64,000 bases of DNA from Hyphomicrobiales bacterium (GCA_017304475.1 JAFKKV010000013.1:124001-188000), one strand, 5' to 3'. Positions 1-7,892 are shown, numbered from the stretch's first letter. Notes: generated by a model from the sequence alone, not told the origin. Translations and numbers: made by a program.

Positions 1-395
1 ATCAGCGCTCCCGCGACGGCGAGATGCCAGAGCTTGAAGCGGAACTGGCGGGCGGCAAACCAGCGGCGCACCGGGATCATGGCGATCAGGAACAGCCCGA
101 TGGCGATATCGGCGGCCCGCGGCGGAATGGCCACCAGCGTGCGAGCACCCAGCGCTGCGGCCGGCGCGCCGGTGGCGGCATAGGCCGCGAATGCGCGCCA
201 GTCGACCTCGCGCCACCAGGCCAGAATGCGCGAGACATTGGCGAGAATGGCGGCGACCGCCATGATCGGCACGGCCTCCTGCGGGCCGAAGCAATAGGCC
301 AGCACCGGCGCCAGCATGATGGTGGAGCCCGTCCCGATCACGCCGCTGATGGTGCCAGCAACGAGACCCACGGCGAGAACGATCATGAATTCCAT
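1..395 (-). CDS. TauE/SafE-family membrane exporter, partial (C-terminus outside window)
   Basis: This is the N-terminal 131 residues of a sulfite or organosulfonate exporter-type permease, an integral inner-membrane protein. The start is an ATG at 393-395 (MEFMIVLAVGLVAGTISG), behind a GA-rich stretch. The early sequence GTISGVIGTGSTIMLAPVL is the glycine-rich first repeat typical of TauE/SafE, and hydrophobic helices continue (AADIAIGLFLIAMIPV). The gene runs off the left edge. The transported anion cannot be told: family members carry sulfite, sulfoacetate or other small anions, and many annotated ones have no known substrate. No regulator or sulfur gene is visible nearby. Confidence 0.8.
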   Translation of the reverse strand, partial: MEFMIVLAVGLVAGTISGVIGTGSTIMLAPVLAYCFGPQEAVPIMAVAAILANVSRILAWWREVDWRAFAAYAATGAPAAALGARTLVAIPPRAADIAIGLFLIAMIPVRRWFAARQFRFKLWHLAVAGAL

Positions 396-796
396 CGGCC
401 GCCCCTCGCGAAGGCAATGGTTGTGCGAGCCGGCGGCAGAGTCGGTCAAGCAGCGCCGGTAACGGCATGCCATCGTGGCCTCGCATGGCTGCGATGGCGA
501 TTCGCGCCGTCTCGGCTGTGGTCGCGCCGTGTGCGTTTCCGATGCCCGATCCCGCCACGGGCGGTGATTCGCCGGCGCTGCGACGGGTTCCCTTGGAAAT
601 ATCCCTGCGCGACACCATATCCACAGTCGATCGGTCCGCTCTCGATTCGGAGGCGGCTGACGATCCAGGCGCTCCTGAAGACGGGCGGAAACCCCACCCA
701 GCACGATCGATGACCAATCCGTCCGGCATCGCGTCGCTGGCGCGCTCTTGCCGACGCCGGCAGGCCGGCGGACACGGTGAGCTTAAGGAGAACGCG
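396..796. other. Intergenic region, no gene seen
   Basis: About 400 bases between the divergent exporter and the small gene at 797. Open frames here have no ribosome binding site and no recognisable protein-like sequence. It should hold the promoters of both flanking genes, but no convincing -35/-10 pair or palindrome was found. Confidence 0.5.
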
Positions 797-1024
797 GTGA
801 CAGAAGAACAAATCAAGAGCTTGGCCGCCGCGCAGACGCGCAAGGAACGGGCCGAGAAACAGGCCGAGGACGCCCTGAAGGCGCGGACCGAGGCGGCAAA
901 CCAGGCCCAGCATGTCCAGGACCGGACGATCAAGCTCCGGGCGCTGCGGCTGGCGAAGGAACAGGCCGATGCCCTGGCCGCCGCCAAGGCTGCCAAGACG
1001 GTCAAAGCGAAAGCCAAGGCTTGA
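797..1024 (+). CDS. Small charged, probably coiled-coil protein (hypothetical)
   Basis: A 75-residue protein with a GTG start at 797, preceded by AAGGAG at 785-790 with good spacing. It is almost wholly Ala/Lys/Glu/Arg/Gln-rich (for example RKERAEKQAEDALKART) and ends in a lysine-alanine tail. It should form one long amphipathic helix or coiled coil. There is no signal peptide or domain I recognise. The longer open frame upstream of the GTG looks non-coding. It lies 53 bases before the BrnA-like gene on the same strand, so cotranscription is possible. It does not resemble BrnT. Function unknown. Confidence 0.6.
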   Translation: MTEEQIKSLAAAQTRKERAEKQAEDALKARTEAANQAQHVQDRTIKLRALRLAKEQADALAAAKAAKTVKAKAKA

Positions 1025-1077
1025 GGCCACCGCGGCCGGCTGCCATCCTGGTCCGGCGCCGCGATCGAAGGAGATAG

Positions 1078-1383
1078 ATGATGGCCAACCCTCCGTTCAG
1101 GACACGGGGCCCGAGCAGCACGCGCGATGTTGCCGAAGCGGCATTCAAGTCGGCCACCACCAGGCCTGCCGCGCCTGCACCGGCCCCACGGCCAGTGGCG
1201 CCGGCCGTGCCCAATGCCAAGGAACAGGTGACCTTGCGCATCGATCGCGACATACTCGAACACTTCCAGGCCGATGGGCCGGGCTGGCAGGAGAGGATCA
1301 ACGCGGCGCTCCGGGCGACGCTGTCGGAAACCGGCGGCGCGGCGCTGGAGACCGAACAGTTGAGTGCCGAGAACGACGGCTGA
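1078..1383 (+). CDS. BrnA-type antitoxin-like protein (orphan)
   Basis: A 101-residue protein with a clear GAAGGAGATAG ribosome binding site before ATG ATG at 1078. The N-terminal 45 residues are disordered and Pro/Ala-rich. The C-terminal part, about residues 48-80 (VTLRIDRDILEHFQADGPGW then QERINAALRA), matches the BrnA antitoxin pattern: a beta strand for DNA contact, then a helix ending in the R-I-N-x-x-L-R-A core of a ribbon-helix-helix fold. BrnA normally neutralises the RelE-fold RNase BrnT, encoded immediately upstream. No BrnT-like gene lies on either side, so this may be a stand-alone regulator or a remnant. Confidence 0.65.
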   Translation: MMANPPFRTRGPSSTRDVAEAAFKSATTRPAAPAPAPRPVAPAVPNAKEQVTLRIDRDILEHFQADGPGWQERINAALRATLSETGGAALETEQLSAENDG

Positions 1384-1594
1384 ACCACCGGTTCGAACCG
1401 GCGTGACGCCTCGAAAAACCAGCGGTACCAGGGTCTGGCGGCACTTGCCGACAGCCGCCGGGAAAGATTGAGCTTGAATTTCGGGCCCGCAACCCTTACA
1501 CAGGGTCATCGAGTTTCGGTTGAACGACTTCGCGCCGCGCTGTTATTTCGGCGTTTTGCTAACGATATCTCCCTCCAAAACATCGACAAAATCC

Positions 1595-1612
1595 GCGCAG
1601 GAGTGCCTGCGC
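1595..1612 (+). promoter_or_regulatory. Leader hairpin upstream of the cold-shock gene
   Basis: GCGCAGG-AGTG-CCTGCGC forms a perfect 7-bp stem with a 4-base loop, ending 30 bases before the cold-shock start. Cold-shock mRNAs often have structured leaders that control translation with temperature. That role here is inference. Confidence 0.4.
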
Positions 1613-1642
1613 TCACTACAGCCTTTGCTATGGAGACTATCG

Positions 1643-1855
1643 ATGGCTACCGGAACGGTTAAGTGGTTCAACTCGCAGAAGGGCTTCGGCTTCATTCAGC
1701 CGGACGCTGGCGGCCCGGATGTGTTCGTTCACATCAGCGCAGTTGAGCGCGCTGGCCTCTACGGCCTCAATGAAGGCCAGAAGATCAGCTATGAAGTTGT
1801 GGCTGACCGCCGCAGCGGCAAGTCCTCGGCCGACAATCTGAAGGCCGAAGGCTGA
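1643..1855 (+). CDS. cspA: Cold-shock protein, CspA family
   Basis: A 70-residue single cold-shock domain, the usual length. The start is ATG at 1643 with GGAG seven bases upstream ([20 protein letters not shown]). It contains both RNA-binding motifs, KGFGFI (RNP1) and VFVHIS (RNP2). Such proteins act in the cytoplasm as RNA chaperones that melt secondary structure in mRNA. A longer in-frame extension upstream has no homology to the family and is not used. The gene has its own long leader with a hairpin. The exact paralogue (CspA, CspD and so on) cannot be assigned, as Rhizobiales carry several. Confidence 0.95.
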   Translation: MATGTVKWFNSQKGFGFIQPDAGGPDVFVHISAVERAGLYGLNEGQKISYEVVADRRSGKSSADNLKAEG

Positions 1856-1873
1856 TTATTGCATGCCTCGCTT

Positions 1874-1909
1874 GGGCCGGCCGACCACGTATGGACCGGC
1901 GGCCGGCCC
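1874..1909 (+). terminator. Hairpin after the cold-shock gene
   Basis: GGGCCGGCCG and its exact complement CGGCCGGCCC are separated by 16 bases, 18 bases after the stop codon. There is no T-run, so it may stabilise the transcript end or assist factor-dependent termination. Confidence 0.4.
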
Positions 1910-2070
1910 TCGCAAGATCATGGCCTGCGTCCCTGGTCACTTCACGACCGGTTAGGACGCTTGGGCCGCAGCAGCGGGGTCGCGCCCTCAAATCGAGGGC
2001 TGTGGCTCCGCTGTTTCGCATTCGTCGAGGCCGATAAGCCCACCGCATGCAACCAATGTGAGGTGCGCCA

Positions 2071-2301
2071 ATGGCACTCAAGCCCAGCCTTTTCATTTTC
2101 CAATCCGGCACGTCGGAGACGCTCGGCGCCTTCACGCTCGACAAGACCGGCAGCCAGCTGCCGGAAAAGTTCGCGCCCTGGACGCGGACGGGTGTGGTTC
2201 TGCCGGATCGAAGCCCTCCTCACGGGCTGAAGCGCGCGGCGATCGAAGCCGGTGTCGCGGAATTTGGTTTTCAGCTTTGGCGCCGCAAGGCGACGACCTG
2301 A
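2071..2301 (+). CDS. Small conserved hypothetical protein
   Basis: A 76-residue protein starting MALKPSLFIFQSGTSETLGA. A GTGAGG stretch upstream could serve as ribosome binding site. It contains the segment GSQLPEKFAPWTRTGVV and ends GFQLWRRKATT. I recall short proteins of this type in many Rhizobiales, but no function is known. There are no cysteines, signal peptide or membrane segment. It lies 35 bases before rpsU on the same strand, so the two may share a transcript. A second open frame over the same bases has no such coherence and is dismissed. Confidence 0.6.
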   Translation: MALKPSLFIFQSGTSETLGAFTLDKTGSQLPEKFAPWTRTGVVLPDRSPPHGLKRAAIEAGVAEFGFQLWRRKATT

Positions 2302-2336
2302 TCGGTTGATCCGGGTCACAACAGGAGGAGATTTCA

Positions 2337-2648
2337 TTGCAGGTTTTGGTCCGCGACAACAATGTCGACCAGGCTCTCAAGGTCCTCAAGAAGAAGATGC
2401 AGCGCGAAGGCATCTTCCGTGAGATGAAGCAGCGCTCGGCTTACGAGAAGCCGTCGGAGCGCAAGACGCGCGAGAAGGCCGAGGCCGTGCGCCGGGCTCG
2501 CAAGCTCGCCCGCAAGCAGGCAGTCCGCGAGGGCCTGATCGCAGCGCCGAAGCCGAAGCCGCGTCCGGCCGGCCGCGGGCGCCCGGGTCAGCCGACCGCC
2601 CCTTCGGCCACCGCCGCCGTCGCCGGCAGCGAGCCGAACAAGAGCTGA
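2337..2648 (+). CDS. rpsU: 30S ribosomal protein S21
   Basis: A 103-residue protein with a TTG start at 2337 behind AGGAGGAG. The N-terminal 65 residues ([20 protein letters not shown] and [20 protein letters not shown]) are the complete S21 domain, a basic helical protein of the small subunit that helps select mRNA through 16S rRNA pairing. Residues 66-103 form a Pro/Arg/Ala-rich tail ([15 protein letters not shown]), a common extension in Rhizobiales. A TTG start fits because family members begin exactly at MQVLVRDN. A strong intrinsic terminator follows 38 bases downstream. Confidence 0.95.
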   Translation: MQVLVRDNNVDQALKVLKKKMQREGIFREMKQRSAYEKPSERKTREKAEAVRRARKLARKQAVREGLIAAPKPKPRPAGRGRPGQPTAPSATAAVAGSEPNKS

Positions 2649-2686
2649 GCGCCAGCGCGCCACTCCTAGCAGACCATGAAGACCAG

Positions 2687-2717
2687 CCAGGGTTCGAATC
2701 GAACCCTGGTTTTTTTA
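2687..2717 (+). terminator. Intrinsic terminator of rpsU
   Basis: CCAGGGTTCG-AAT-CGAACCCTGG is a perfect 10-bp stem followed by eight T residues. It closes the rpsU transcript and lies at the 3' end of the convergent HxlR gene. Confidence 0.9.
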
Positions 2718-3104
2718 TTGCGCCGAAGCGGACGATTCGGTGCCGGCGCCACCGGCCTCCGGGCGTTCGCCTTTCAGCCTTAGGCCGATCGCGACAATGG
2801 CATGAATCGCCGGCATCAATTCCTGGCCCAGATCGGTCAGTGAATATTCCGCCGAGGGCGGCGAGCTTGCCACCAGCCGGCGCCGCAGCACGCCTTTCCT
2901 TTCGAGATCCTTGATCCGTGCGCTCAGCATCTTGGCGGAGATCTGGGGAATGTCGGTGCGCAGCTCACCGAAGCGGCGTGGACCGGCACTCAGATGCCAG
3001 ATCACATTGGGTGTCCAGGCCCCGCCGAGCAGCGCCATGCATTCCCCCAGCGCGCAGGTCGGCGGAGGCTTCGGTGCTCGGCTCTTGCGCTGTTTCAACG
3101 CCAT
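2715..3104 (-). CDS. HxlR-family winged-helix transcriptional regulator
   Basis: A 129-residue cytoplasmic DNA-binding protein. The HxlR signature runs from about residue 17: CALGECMALLGGAWTPNVIW, then LRTDIPQISAKMLSARIKDLERKGVLRRRL (winged helix) and YSLTDLGQELMPAIHA. Members sense electrophiles, quinones or aldehydes and usually repress a divergent detoxification gene. Cys17 and Cys22 near the N-terminus are candidate redox residues, by analogy with YodB/HypR (inference). The gene is divergent from the flavodoxin-like operon at 3247, and an inverted-repeat operator lies between them. Confidence 0.88.
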   Translation of the reverse strand: MALKQRKSRAPKPPPTCALGECMALLGGAWTPNVIWHLSAGPRRFGELRTDIPQISAKMLSARIKDLERKGVLRRRLVASSPPSAEYSLTDLGQELMPAIHAIVAIGLRLKGERPEAGGAGTESSASAQ

Positions 3105-3120
3105 TGCGGGCTCCTCTCAA

Positions 3121-3181
3121 GTTACCGCCAGGAAACCGGAAAATTCGGTAACCTAAAGTTATCAGATATACAAATGTTATC
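3121..3181. promoter_or_regulatory. Candidate HxlR operator between the regulator and its operon
   Basis: GGTAAC-CTAAA-GTTATC (3147-3163) is an interrupted palindrome with one mismatch in six. Two further half-sites flank it, GTTACC at 3121 and GTTATC at 3176. GTTACCG (3121-3127) and CGGTAAC (3146-3152) are also exact complements. The stretch is much richer in A/T than its surroundings, as expected of a shared divergent promoter. Confidence 0.55.
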
Positions 3182-3246
3182 CCGCTTGCTTACCTCCCGC
3201 CATCGAGGCCAAGGCCGCCGCGGCGGCATCCAGGGAGTTGGCAAGC

Positions 3247-3816
3247 ATGGTCAGCGTCGCAGTCGTCTTTCACAGTGGCTATGGCCACACCAAGGTTCAG
3301 GCCGAGGCGGTCCGCCGGGGCGCCGCCGAGGTCGCCGATACCGATGCCCGGCTGATCGATGTCGCCGATTACGAAGGCAGTTGGGACGTTCTCGATCGGG
3401 CCGATGCCCTGATTTTCGGCGCGCCGACCTATATGGCCGGGCCCTCGGCGCCGTTCAAAGCCTTCCTCGACGCCACGGCCTCGCGCTGGGCCGAGCAGCG
3501 CTGGAAGGACAAGCTCGCCGCCGGCTTCACCAATTCGGCCGGCCATAACGGCGACAAGCTCAGCACGTTGCAGCAACTCAACCTGTTCGCCATGCAGCAC
3601 GGCATGATCTGGATCGGCCTCGGCCTGTTGCCGGGACATCATACCAGCAGCGGCACGCCCGACGATCTCAACCGGCTCGCCGGTTTCATCGGCGCCATGG
3701 CTCAATCGAACGCCGATCAGGCGGCCGACATCGTGCCGCCGCTCGCCGATCGTCGCACCGCGGAACATCTCGGCCGGCGCGTTGCCGCGGCCGCCATCCG
3801 CTGGCACCAAGCCTAG
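3247..3816 (+). CDS. Flavodoxin-like NADPH-dependent FMN reductase/quinone reductase (WrbA-like)
   Basis: A 189-residue flavodoxin-fold enzyme that probably reduces quinones or similar electrophiles by two electrons using FMN. The N-terminal phosphate-binding loop VVFHSGYGHTKVQAEAV and the flavin segment FGAPTYMAGPSAPFKAFLDA are clear. It also has FTNSAGHNGDKLSTLQQL and the later GLLPGHHTS loop. ATG 3247 is preferred over an in-frame TTG nine bases upstream because GGGAG (3233-3237) is better spaced from it. It is the first gene of a four-gene operon, 9 bases from the next gene, and divergent from HxlR. HxlR regulators commonly control quinone reductases, which supports the role. Confidence 0.85.
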   Translation: MVSVAVVFHSGYGHTKVQAEAVRRGAAEVADTDARLIDVADYEGSWDVLDRADALIFGAPTYMAGPSAPFKAFLDATASRWAEQRWKDKLAAGFTNSAGHNGDKLSTLQQLNLFAMQHGMIWIGLGLLPGHHTSSGTPDDLNRLAGFIGAMAQSNADQAADIVPPLADRRTAEHLGRRVAAAAIRWHQA

Positions 3817-3825
3817 GAGGCCGGC

Positions 3826-4245
3826 ATGGATCGCCGCTATGACGAGATCACCCGCGCCATGCAGCTCTATTTCGACGGGTTGCACCACGGCGACACTGCC
3901 AGGCTCGGCAAGGTCTTTCACGCCGACGCGCGTTATGTTTGCGCGACCGAAGGCAGCCTCACCCATCTCGGCATGGCTGAGTATTTCCCGATCGTGGATC
4001 GCCGACCTTCGCCGGCGCGCCGCCACGAAGCGCGGACGGATCGGATCATCTCGATCGAATTCGCCGGGCCGGTCACCGCCTTCGTTCGCGCCGAGTGCAG
4101 CATCGGCCCCAAATCCTTCATCGATCTCCTGACGTTCATCCATCTCGACGGGCGCTGGCAGATCATCGCCAAGGTCTTCCATTTCGATATTCGGCCGCAG
4201 GCCGCGGCGCATGGCGATGCCCGGGAGCCGACATGCCCTATGTGA
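3826..4245 (+). CDS. NTF2-like protein, putative lumazine-binding type
   Basis: A 139-residue SnoaL/NTF2-fold protein with an AGGAGG ribosome binding site. The pattern ITRAMQLYFDGLHHGDTARL then KVFHADARYV at the N-terminus and IDLLTFIHLDGRWQIIAKVF at about residues 103-122 is the conserved core of the Lumazine_bd_2 group. These small cone-shaped proteins bind or turn over hydrophobic ligands. No substrate can be named. A paralogue sits at 54783-55157. The last 13 bases overlap the start of the tautomerase gene, so the two are probably translationally coupled. Confidence 0.75.
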   Translation: MDRRYDEITRAMQLYFDGLHHGDTARLGKVFHADARYVCATEGSLTHLGMAEYFPIVDRRPSPARRHEARTDRIISIEFAGPVTAFVRAECSIGPKSFIDLLTFIHLDGRWQIIAKVFHFDIRPQAAAHGDAREPTCPM

Positions 4246-4460
4246 ATATCAAGATCACCCGCGAGGGGGCGACAGCCGAACAGAAGGCCGCGCTGATCGC
4301 CGGCGCGACCGATCTCCTGGCTCACGTCCTGGGCAAGAGCCCTGCCACGACCTTCGTGGTCATCGACGAAGTTTCGATGGAGGATTGGGGTCTCGGCGGC
4401 CTGCCGGTCGACGAATACCGACGTCGCAACACCATCGCCGCAGGGCCGGCGAACCGATAG
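4233..4460 (+). CDS. 4-oxalocrotonate tautomerase-family protein
   Basis: A 75-residue protein beginning MPYVNIKITREGATAEQKAA. After removal of Met, Pro1 would be the catalytic base, as in the whole superfamily. The length fits a small hexameric tautomerase. The middle TFVVIDEVSMEDWGLGGLPV matches the beta-strand and loop of the family. The start overlaps the preceding gene by 13 bases, with a weak GGGAG upstream. Together with the quinone reductase and nitronate monooxygenase it suggests handling of aromatic or nitro-compound breakdown products, but the substrate is unknown. Confidence 0.88.
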   Translation: MPYVNIKITREGATAEQKAALIAGATDLLAHVLGKSPATTFVVIDEVSMEDWGLGGLPVDEYRRRNTIAAGPANR

Positions 4461-4469
4461 GAGCCACGC

Positions 4470-5435
4470 ATGGCGATCATCACGCCGCTGACCGAAAAGC
4501 TCGGCCTCGACGTGCCGGTGTTGCTGGCGCCGATGGCCGGCGTCAGCGGCGGCGCGCTTGCCGCCGCGGTGACCAATGCCGGCGGGTTCGGCTTTGTCGG
4601 CGGCGGCTATTGTGACCGTGAATGGCTTCGGCGTGAGATGGAGGCGGCGGGCAATACACCGACCGGCGTCGGCTTCATCACGTGGGCCTTGGAAAAGGAC
4701 CCCGCGCTGATCGACCTGGTGCTGGCGCGCAGGCCGCCGGCGATTTTCCTGTCCTTCGGATCGATCGGCGGCTTCGCCGGCAAGATCAAGGCCGCCGGCG
4801 CCCTGCTTGTCGTACAGGTCCAGAGCGTCGCCGAAGCGCGGCGCGCGGCGGCCGAGGGGGCCGACGTCGTCGTGGCCCAGGGTACCGAAGCCGGCGGTCA
4901 TGGCGCGGGCCGGGCGACCTTGCCGCTGGTGCCGGCAGTGGTCGATGCGGTCGGCCCCATTCCCGTGGTTGCCGCCGGAGGCATAGCCGACGGGCGCGGC
5001 TTGGCAGCGGCCCTGATGCTGGGAGCCGCCGGCGTGCTCTGCGGCACCGCCTTCTTCGCCAGCCGCGAGTCGCTCGCCCATCCGAACGCCAAGCAGGCGG
5101 CCGTAGCGGGTTCAGGCGACGCAACGATTCGCGGCTCGCTGTTCGATCTGGCGCGCGGCATCGACTGGCCGGAGCCGTGGACGATGCGCACGCTCGCCAA
5201 TGACTTCAGTCGCCAATGGGACGCCGATCCCGCCGGTCTTCGCGACAATCTCGCAGCGGAGCAGGCGCGCTATGCCAAGGCGCGCGACCAGGGCGACATG
5301 GACGTGGCCGCGGTCATCGTCGGCGAAGGGGTCGACATGGTGCGCGCGATCGAGCCGGCCGAATCGATCGTCCGGCGCATCGGTGCCGAAGCGGAGATTC
5401 TGCTGCACCGCGCAGGCTGCCACCTCAGCCGCTAA
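4470..5435 (+). CDS. Nitronate monooxygenase (NPD family, FMN-dependent)
   Basis: A 321-residue TIM-barrel flavoprotein of the 2-nitropropane dioxygenase family, which oxidises alkyl nitronates to carbonyl compounds and nitrite. Visible motifs: PVLLAPMAGVSGGALAAAVTNAGGFGF at the N-terminus, DVVVAQGTEAGGHGAGR (with the family's catalytic-region histidine) near residue 140, and VVAAGGIADGRGLAAALMLGA for FMN phosphate. TAGGAG precedes the ATG by 6 bases. It is the last gene of the operon and the family's usual length. Some relatives act on other substrates, so the exact reaction is uncertain. Confidence 0.88.
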   Translation: MAIITPLTEKLGLDVPVLLAPMAGVSGGALAAAVTNAGGFGFVGGGYCDREWLRREMEAAGNTPTGVGFITWALEKDPALIDLVLARRPPAIFLSFGSIGGFAGKIKAAGALLVVQVQSVAEARRAAAEGADVVVAQGTEAGGHGAGRATLPLVPAVVDAVGPIPVVAAGGIADGRGLAAALMLGAAGVLCGTAFFASRESLAHPNAKQAAVAGSGDATIRGSLFDLARGIDWPEPWTMRTLANDFSRQWDADPAGLRDNLAAEQARYAKARDQGDMDVAAVIVGEGVDMVRAIEPAESIVRRIGAEAEILLHRAGCHLSR

Positions 5436-5608
5436 ACCGGCGCGGGCGCCCAGGCCATGATGCATACAACCTGACGGCGATGCCCAATCCATAGTCACGC
5501 TCCATCTCGCCATGCTCAAGCACGCGGCGTCGACCAGGAGCTGAGCTCGAGAAAATCAAGGAAATTGGCTGGCCCGGTCTTTGCTGCACCGCATCCAAGG
5601 GGGATGCC

Positions 5609-6286
5609 ATGCGCAAGGCCGAAATCCCAGCCGACCCGAATGCCGTGACGATCGACTGGGATCGCACCGCCCTGGTCGTGATCGACATGCAGCGCGATTT
5701 CCTGGAGCCGGGCGGCTTCGGCGAGGCGCTGGGCAACGACGTCTCCAAGCTCGCCCGCGCGGTCGGCCCGATCCGCAGGCTGCTGACGCTTGCCCGCGCC
5801 AACAAGATCCTGGTCGTCCACACCCGCGAAGGCCACCGGCCCGACCTCGCCGATGCGCCGCCCCTGAAGGTCGCACGCGGCGACCCGCGGTTCCGCATCG
5901 GCGCGACCGGGCCGATGGGGCGCATCCTGGTGCGTGGCGAGCCCGGCCACGACATCGTGCCGGAGCTTCGGCCAGCCGATGGCGAACCGGTGGTCGACAA
6001 GCCCGGCAAGGGCGCCTTCTACGAGACCGATCTCGCGCTGATCCTGCGCAATCGCGCGATCGAAACCCTTATCGTCTGCGGCGTCACGACCGAGGTCTGC
6101 GTCCACACCACCGTGCGGGAAGCCAATGACCGGGGCTTCCGCTGCCTCGTGCCGGGCGATGCCTGCGCCTCCTATTTCGACGAATTCCATGTGGTCGGCC
6201 TCAGGATGATCGCCGCCCAGGGCGGCATTTTCGGCTTCGTCACGACCACCGCCGCAATCGCCGCGAGCCTGCCTGCCCCGACCTGA
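5609..6286 (+). CDS. Isochorismatase-family cysteine hydrolase, biuret amidohydrolase-like
   Basis: A 225-residue cytoplasmic amidase. The Asp-Lys-Cys triad of the family is visible: Asp26 in [10 protein letters not shown], a lysine of DKPGKGAF (131 or 134), and Cys164 in [12 protein letters not shown]. The long blocks [29 protein letters not shown] and [10 protein letters not shown] are those I recall from biuret hydrolase BiuH rather than from nicotinamidase or isochorismatase. An AAGGGGG element precedes the ATG. The gene sits 31 bases before an NCS2-type permease, which suggests uptake and hydrolysis of a ureide-like or nucleobase-derived nitrogen source. No AtzE, AtzG, AtzH or TrzF partners are present. 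RutB-like ureidoacrylate hydrolysis is the main alternative. Confidence 0.8.
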   Translation: MRKAEIPADPNAVTIDWDRTALVVIDMQRDFLEPGGFGEALGNDVSKLARAVGPIRRLLTLARANKILVVHTREGHRPDLADAPPLKVARGDPRFRIGATGPMGRILVRGEPGHDIVPELRPADGEPVVDKPGKGAFYETDLALILRNRAIETLIVCGVTTEVCVHTTVREANDRGFRCLVPGDACASYFDEFHVVGLRMIAAQGGIFGFVTTTAAIAASLPAPT

Positions 6287-6317
6287 CCGATCCCCTCCCG
6301 ACCCACAGGAGATGTGC

Positions 6318-7892
6318 ATGGCCATGACCGATACAACCGCCAAGCCGGTCATCTGGACACCGGGTGACTGGAACGCCTTTTTCGGCTTCGGCACCAATAT
6401 CCTGGTCAACATGCTGGTGCTGACCGGCCTGTTGCGCTTCGTCCTGAAAATGCCCGACAGCTTGGTGTTCGGCCGTATCCTGCCGGCCCTCGGCCTGATG
6501 ATGGCGCTATCTACGCTCTATTATGCCTGGCTTGCCTATCAGCTGGCCCTCAAGACCGGCCGGAACGACGTCTGCGCCCTGCCCTCCGGGGTCAGCGTGC
6601 CGCATATGTTCATCGTCACCTTCGTCATCATGCTGCCGATCTCGCTTTCGACCGGCGATCCCGTGAAGGGCTGGGAAGCCGGGCTCGCCTGGGTGTTCAT
6701 CCAGAGCATCATCCTGATGCTCGGCGGCTTCATCGCGCCCTATATCCGCAAGGTGACGCCGCGCGCAGCCCTGCTCGGCACGCTGGCCGGCGTGTCGATC
6801 GCCTTCATCTCGATGCGGCCGGCCATGGAAATGTTCATGACGCCGGTGATCGGGCTGACCTGTTTCGCGATCATCCTGGTGTCCTGGTTCGGCGGCCTGC
6901 GCTATCCGCGCGGCATTCCCGCGGGCCTGGTGGCGATCGCCGCCGGCACGTTCATCGCCTGGGGGTCGACGCTCATCGGCCTGCCGCTCGGCGGCATGGG
7001 GCTCGACAAGCTCGCCCAGGCCTTTTCAAGCTTCGGCTTCGCCGTGCCGATCCCGGCGATCGGCCATGTCTTTTCCGGCTTCCAGTTCCTCGGCATCATC
7101 CTGGTCACCGCCATTCCCTTCGGCATCTACGACCTGGTCGAGGCCATGGACAATGTCGAAAGCGCGGAGGCCGCCGGCGACCATTACCCGACGACCCGCG
7201 TGCTGAGTGCCGACGGCGTCATCAGCATGATCGGCTGCCTGATGGGCAATCCCTTCATCAACGCGGTCTATATCGGCCATCCCGGCTGGAAGGCGATGGG
7301 CGGACGCATCGGCTATTCCGCGCTGACCGGCGTGATGGTGCTGGTGCTCGCCTGGTTCGGCGTCATCGCGCTGCTGACCGCCCTGATCCCGGTCGTGGCG
7401 ATCGCGCCGATCCTGCTCTATATCGGCATGCTGATCGGCGCCCAGGCGTTCCAGACGACGCCGGCAGCCCATGCGCCGGCGGTGGTCCTGGCGCTGACGC
7501 CGCATCTGGCCGCCTGGGCCAAGACGCTGCTCGACGGCGCGCTCGGGGCCGCCGGCACCAGTGCCGCCCAGGTCGGCTTCGACAAGCTCGCCCAGGTGGG
7601 CGTGCTCTATCACGGCCTGGAGGTCATGGCCGGGGGCGCCATCATTACCGGACTGGTGCTGGGCGCCGTCGGCGTGTTCATCGTCGAGAGGAAGCTTCTC
7701 AACGCGGCGGCCTTCGCCAGTGCCGGCGCCTTGTTGACCTTCTTCGGCTTCATGCATGGCGAAGCGGTTGGCCTTGCCAAGTCGCCCTCGGTGGCGCTCG
7801 CCTATGCCATGGTCGCCGGCCTGCTCTATGCCTGCTCGCGCATGGAGGAGACCGCCGCCGAACCGAAGGCGATCGCGCAGCCCGCCGAATGA
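6318..7892 (+). CDS. NCS2-type nucleobase/ureide permease
   Basis: A large inner-membrane transporter of about 524 residues, with roughly a dozen hydrophobic helices. I choose ATG 6318 because AGGAG (6307-6311) is best spaced from it; ATG 6312 and 6324 are alternatives. Diagnostic stretches are DWNAFFGFGTNILVNMLVL near the start, YDLVEAMDNVESAEAAGDHY in the middle and GCLMGNPFINAVYIGHPGWK, which resemble the AzgA/NCS2 carboxylate-bearing helices. It forms a two-gene operon with the biuret-hydrolase-like enzyme, so its substrate is probably what that enzyme cleaves (inference). It is longer than the usual 430-450 residues, with an extra C-terminal hydrophobic part. Confidence 0.75.
   Translation: MAMTDTTAKPVIWTPGDWNAFFGFGTNILVNMLVLTGLLRFVLKMPDSLVFGRILPALGLMMALSTLYYAWLAYQLALKTGRNDVCALPSGVSVPHMFIVTFVIMLPISLSTGDPVKGWEAGLAWVFIQSIILMLGGFIAPYIRKVTPRAALLGTLAGVSIAFISMRPAMEMFMTPVIGLTCFAIILVSWFGGLRYPRGIPAGLVAIAAGTFIAWGSTLIGLPLGGMGLDKLAQAFSSFGFAVPIPAIGHVFSGFQFLGIILVTAIPFGIYDLVEAMDNVESAEAAGDHYPTTRVLSADGVISMIGCLMGNPFINAVYIGHPGWKAMGGRIGYSALTGVMVLVLAWFGVIALLTALIPVVAIAPILLYIGMLIGAQAFQTTPAAHAPAVVLALTPHLAAWAKTLLDGALGAAGTSAAQVGFDKLAQVGVLYHGLEVMAGGAIITGLVLGAVGVFIVERKLLNAAAFASAGALLTFFGFMHGEAVGLAKSPSVALAYAMVAGLLYACSRMEETAAEPKAIAQPAE

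Noticed and set aside
24-713. A 229-codon open frame on the plus strand at the left edge
   Set aside because: Antisense to the TauE/SafE gene, whose hydrophobic helices are convincing; the predicted protein is Arg/His/Gly-rich noise.
1389-1403. Palindrome CCGGTTCGAACCGG after the BrnA-like gene
   Set aside because: Short, with no T-run and no flanking evidence of termination or binding; recorded only as a possible weak hairpin.
2687-2717. A tRNA-like GGTTCGAATC T-arm
   Set aside because: No acceptor stem, anticodon arm or D-arm surrounds it; the bases form the rpsU terminator stem.
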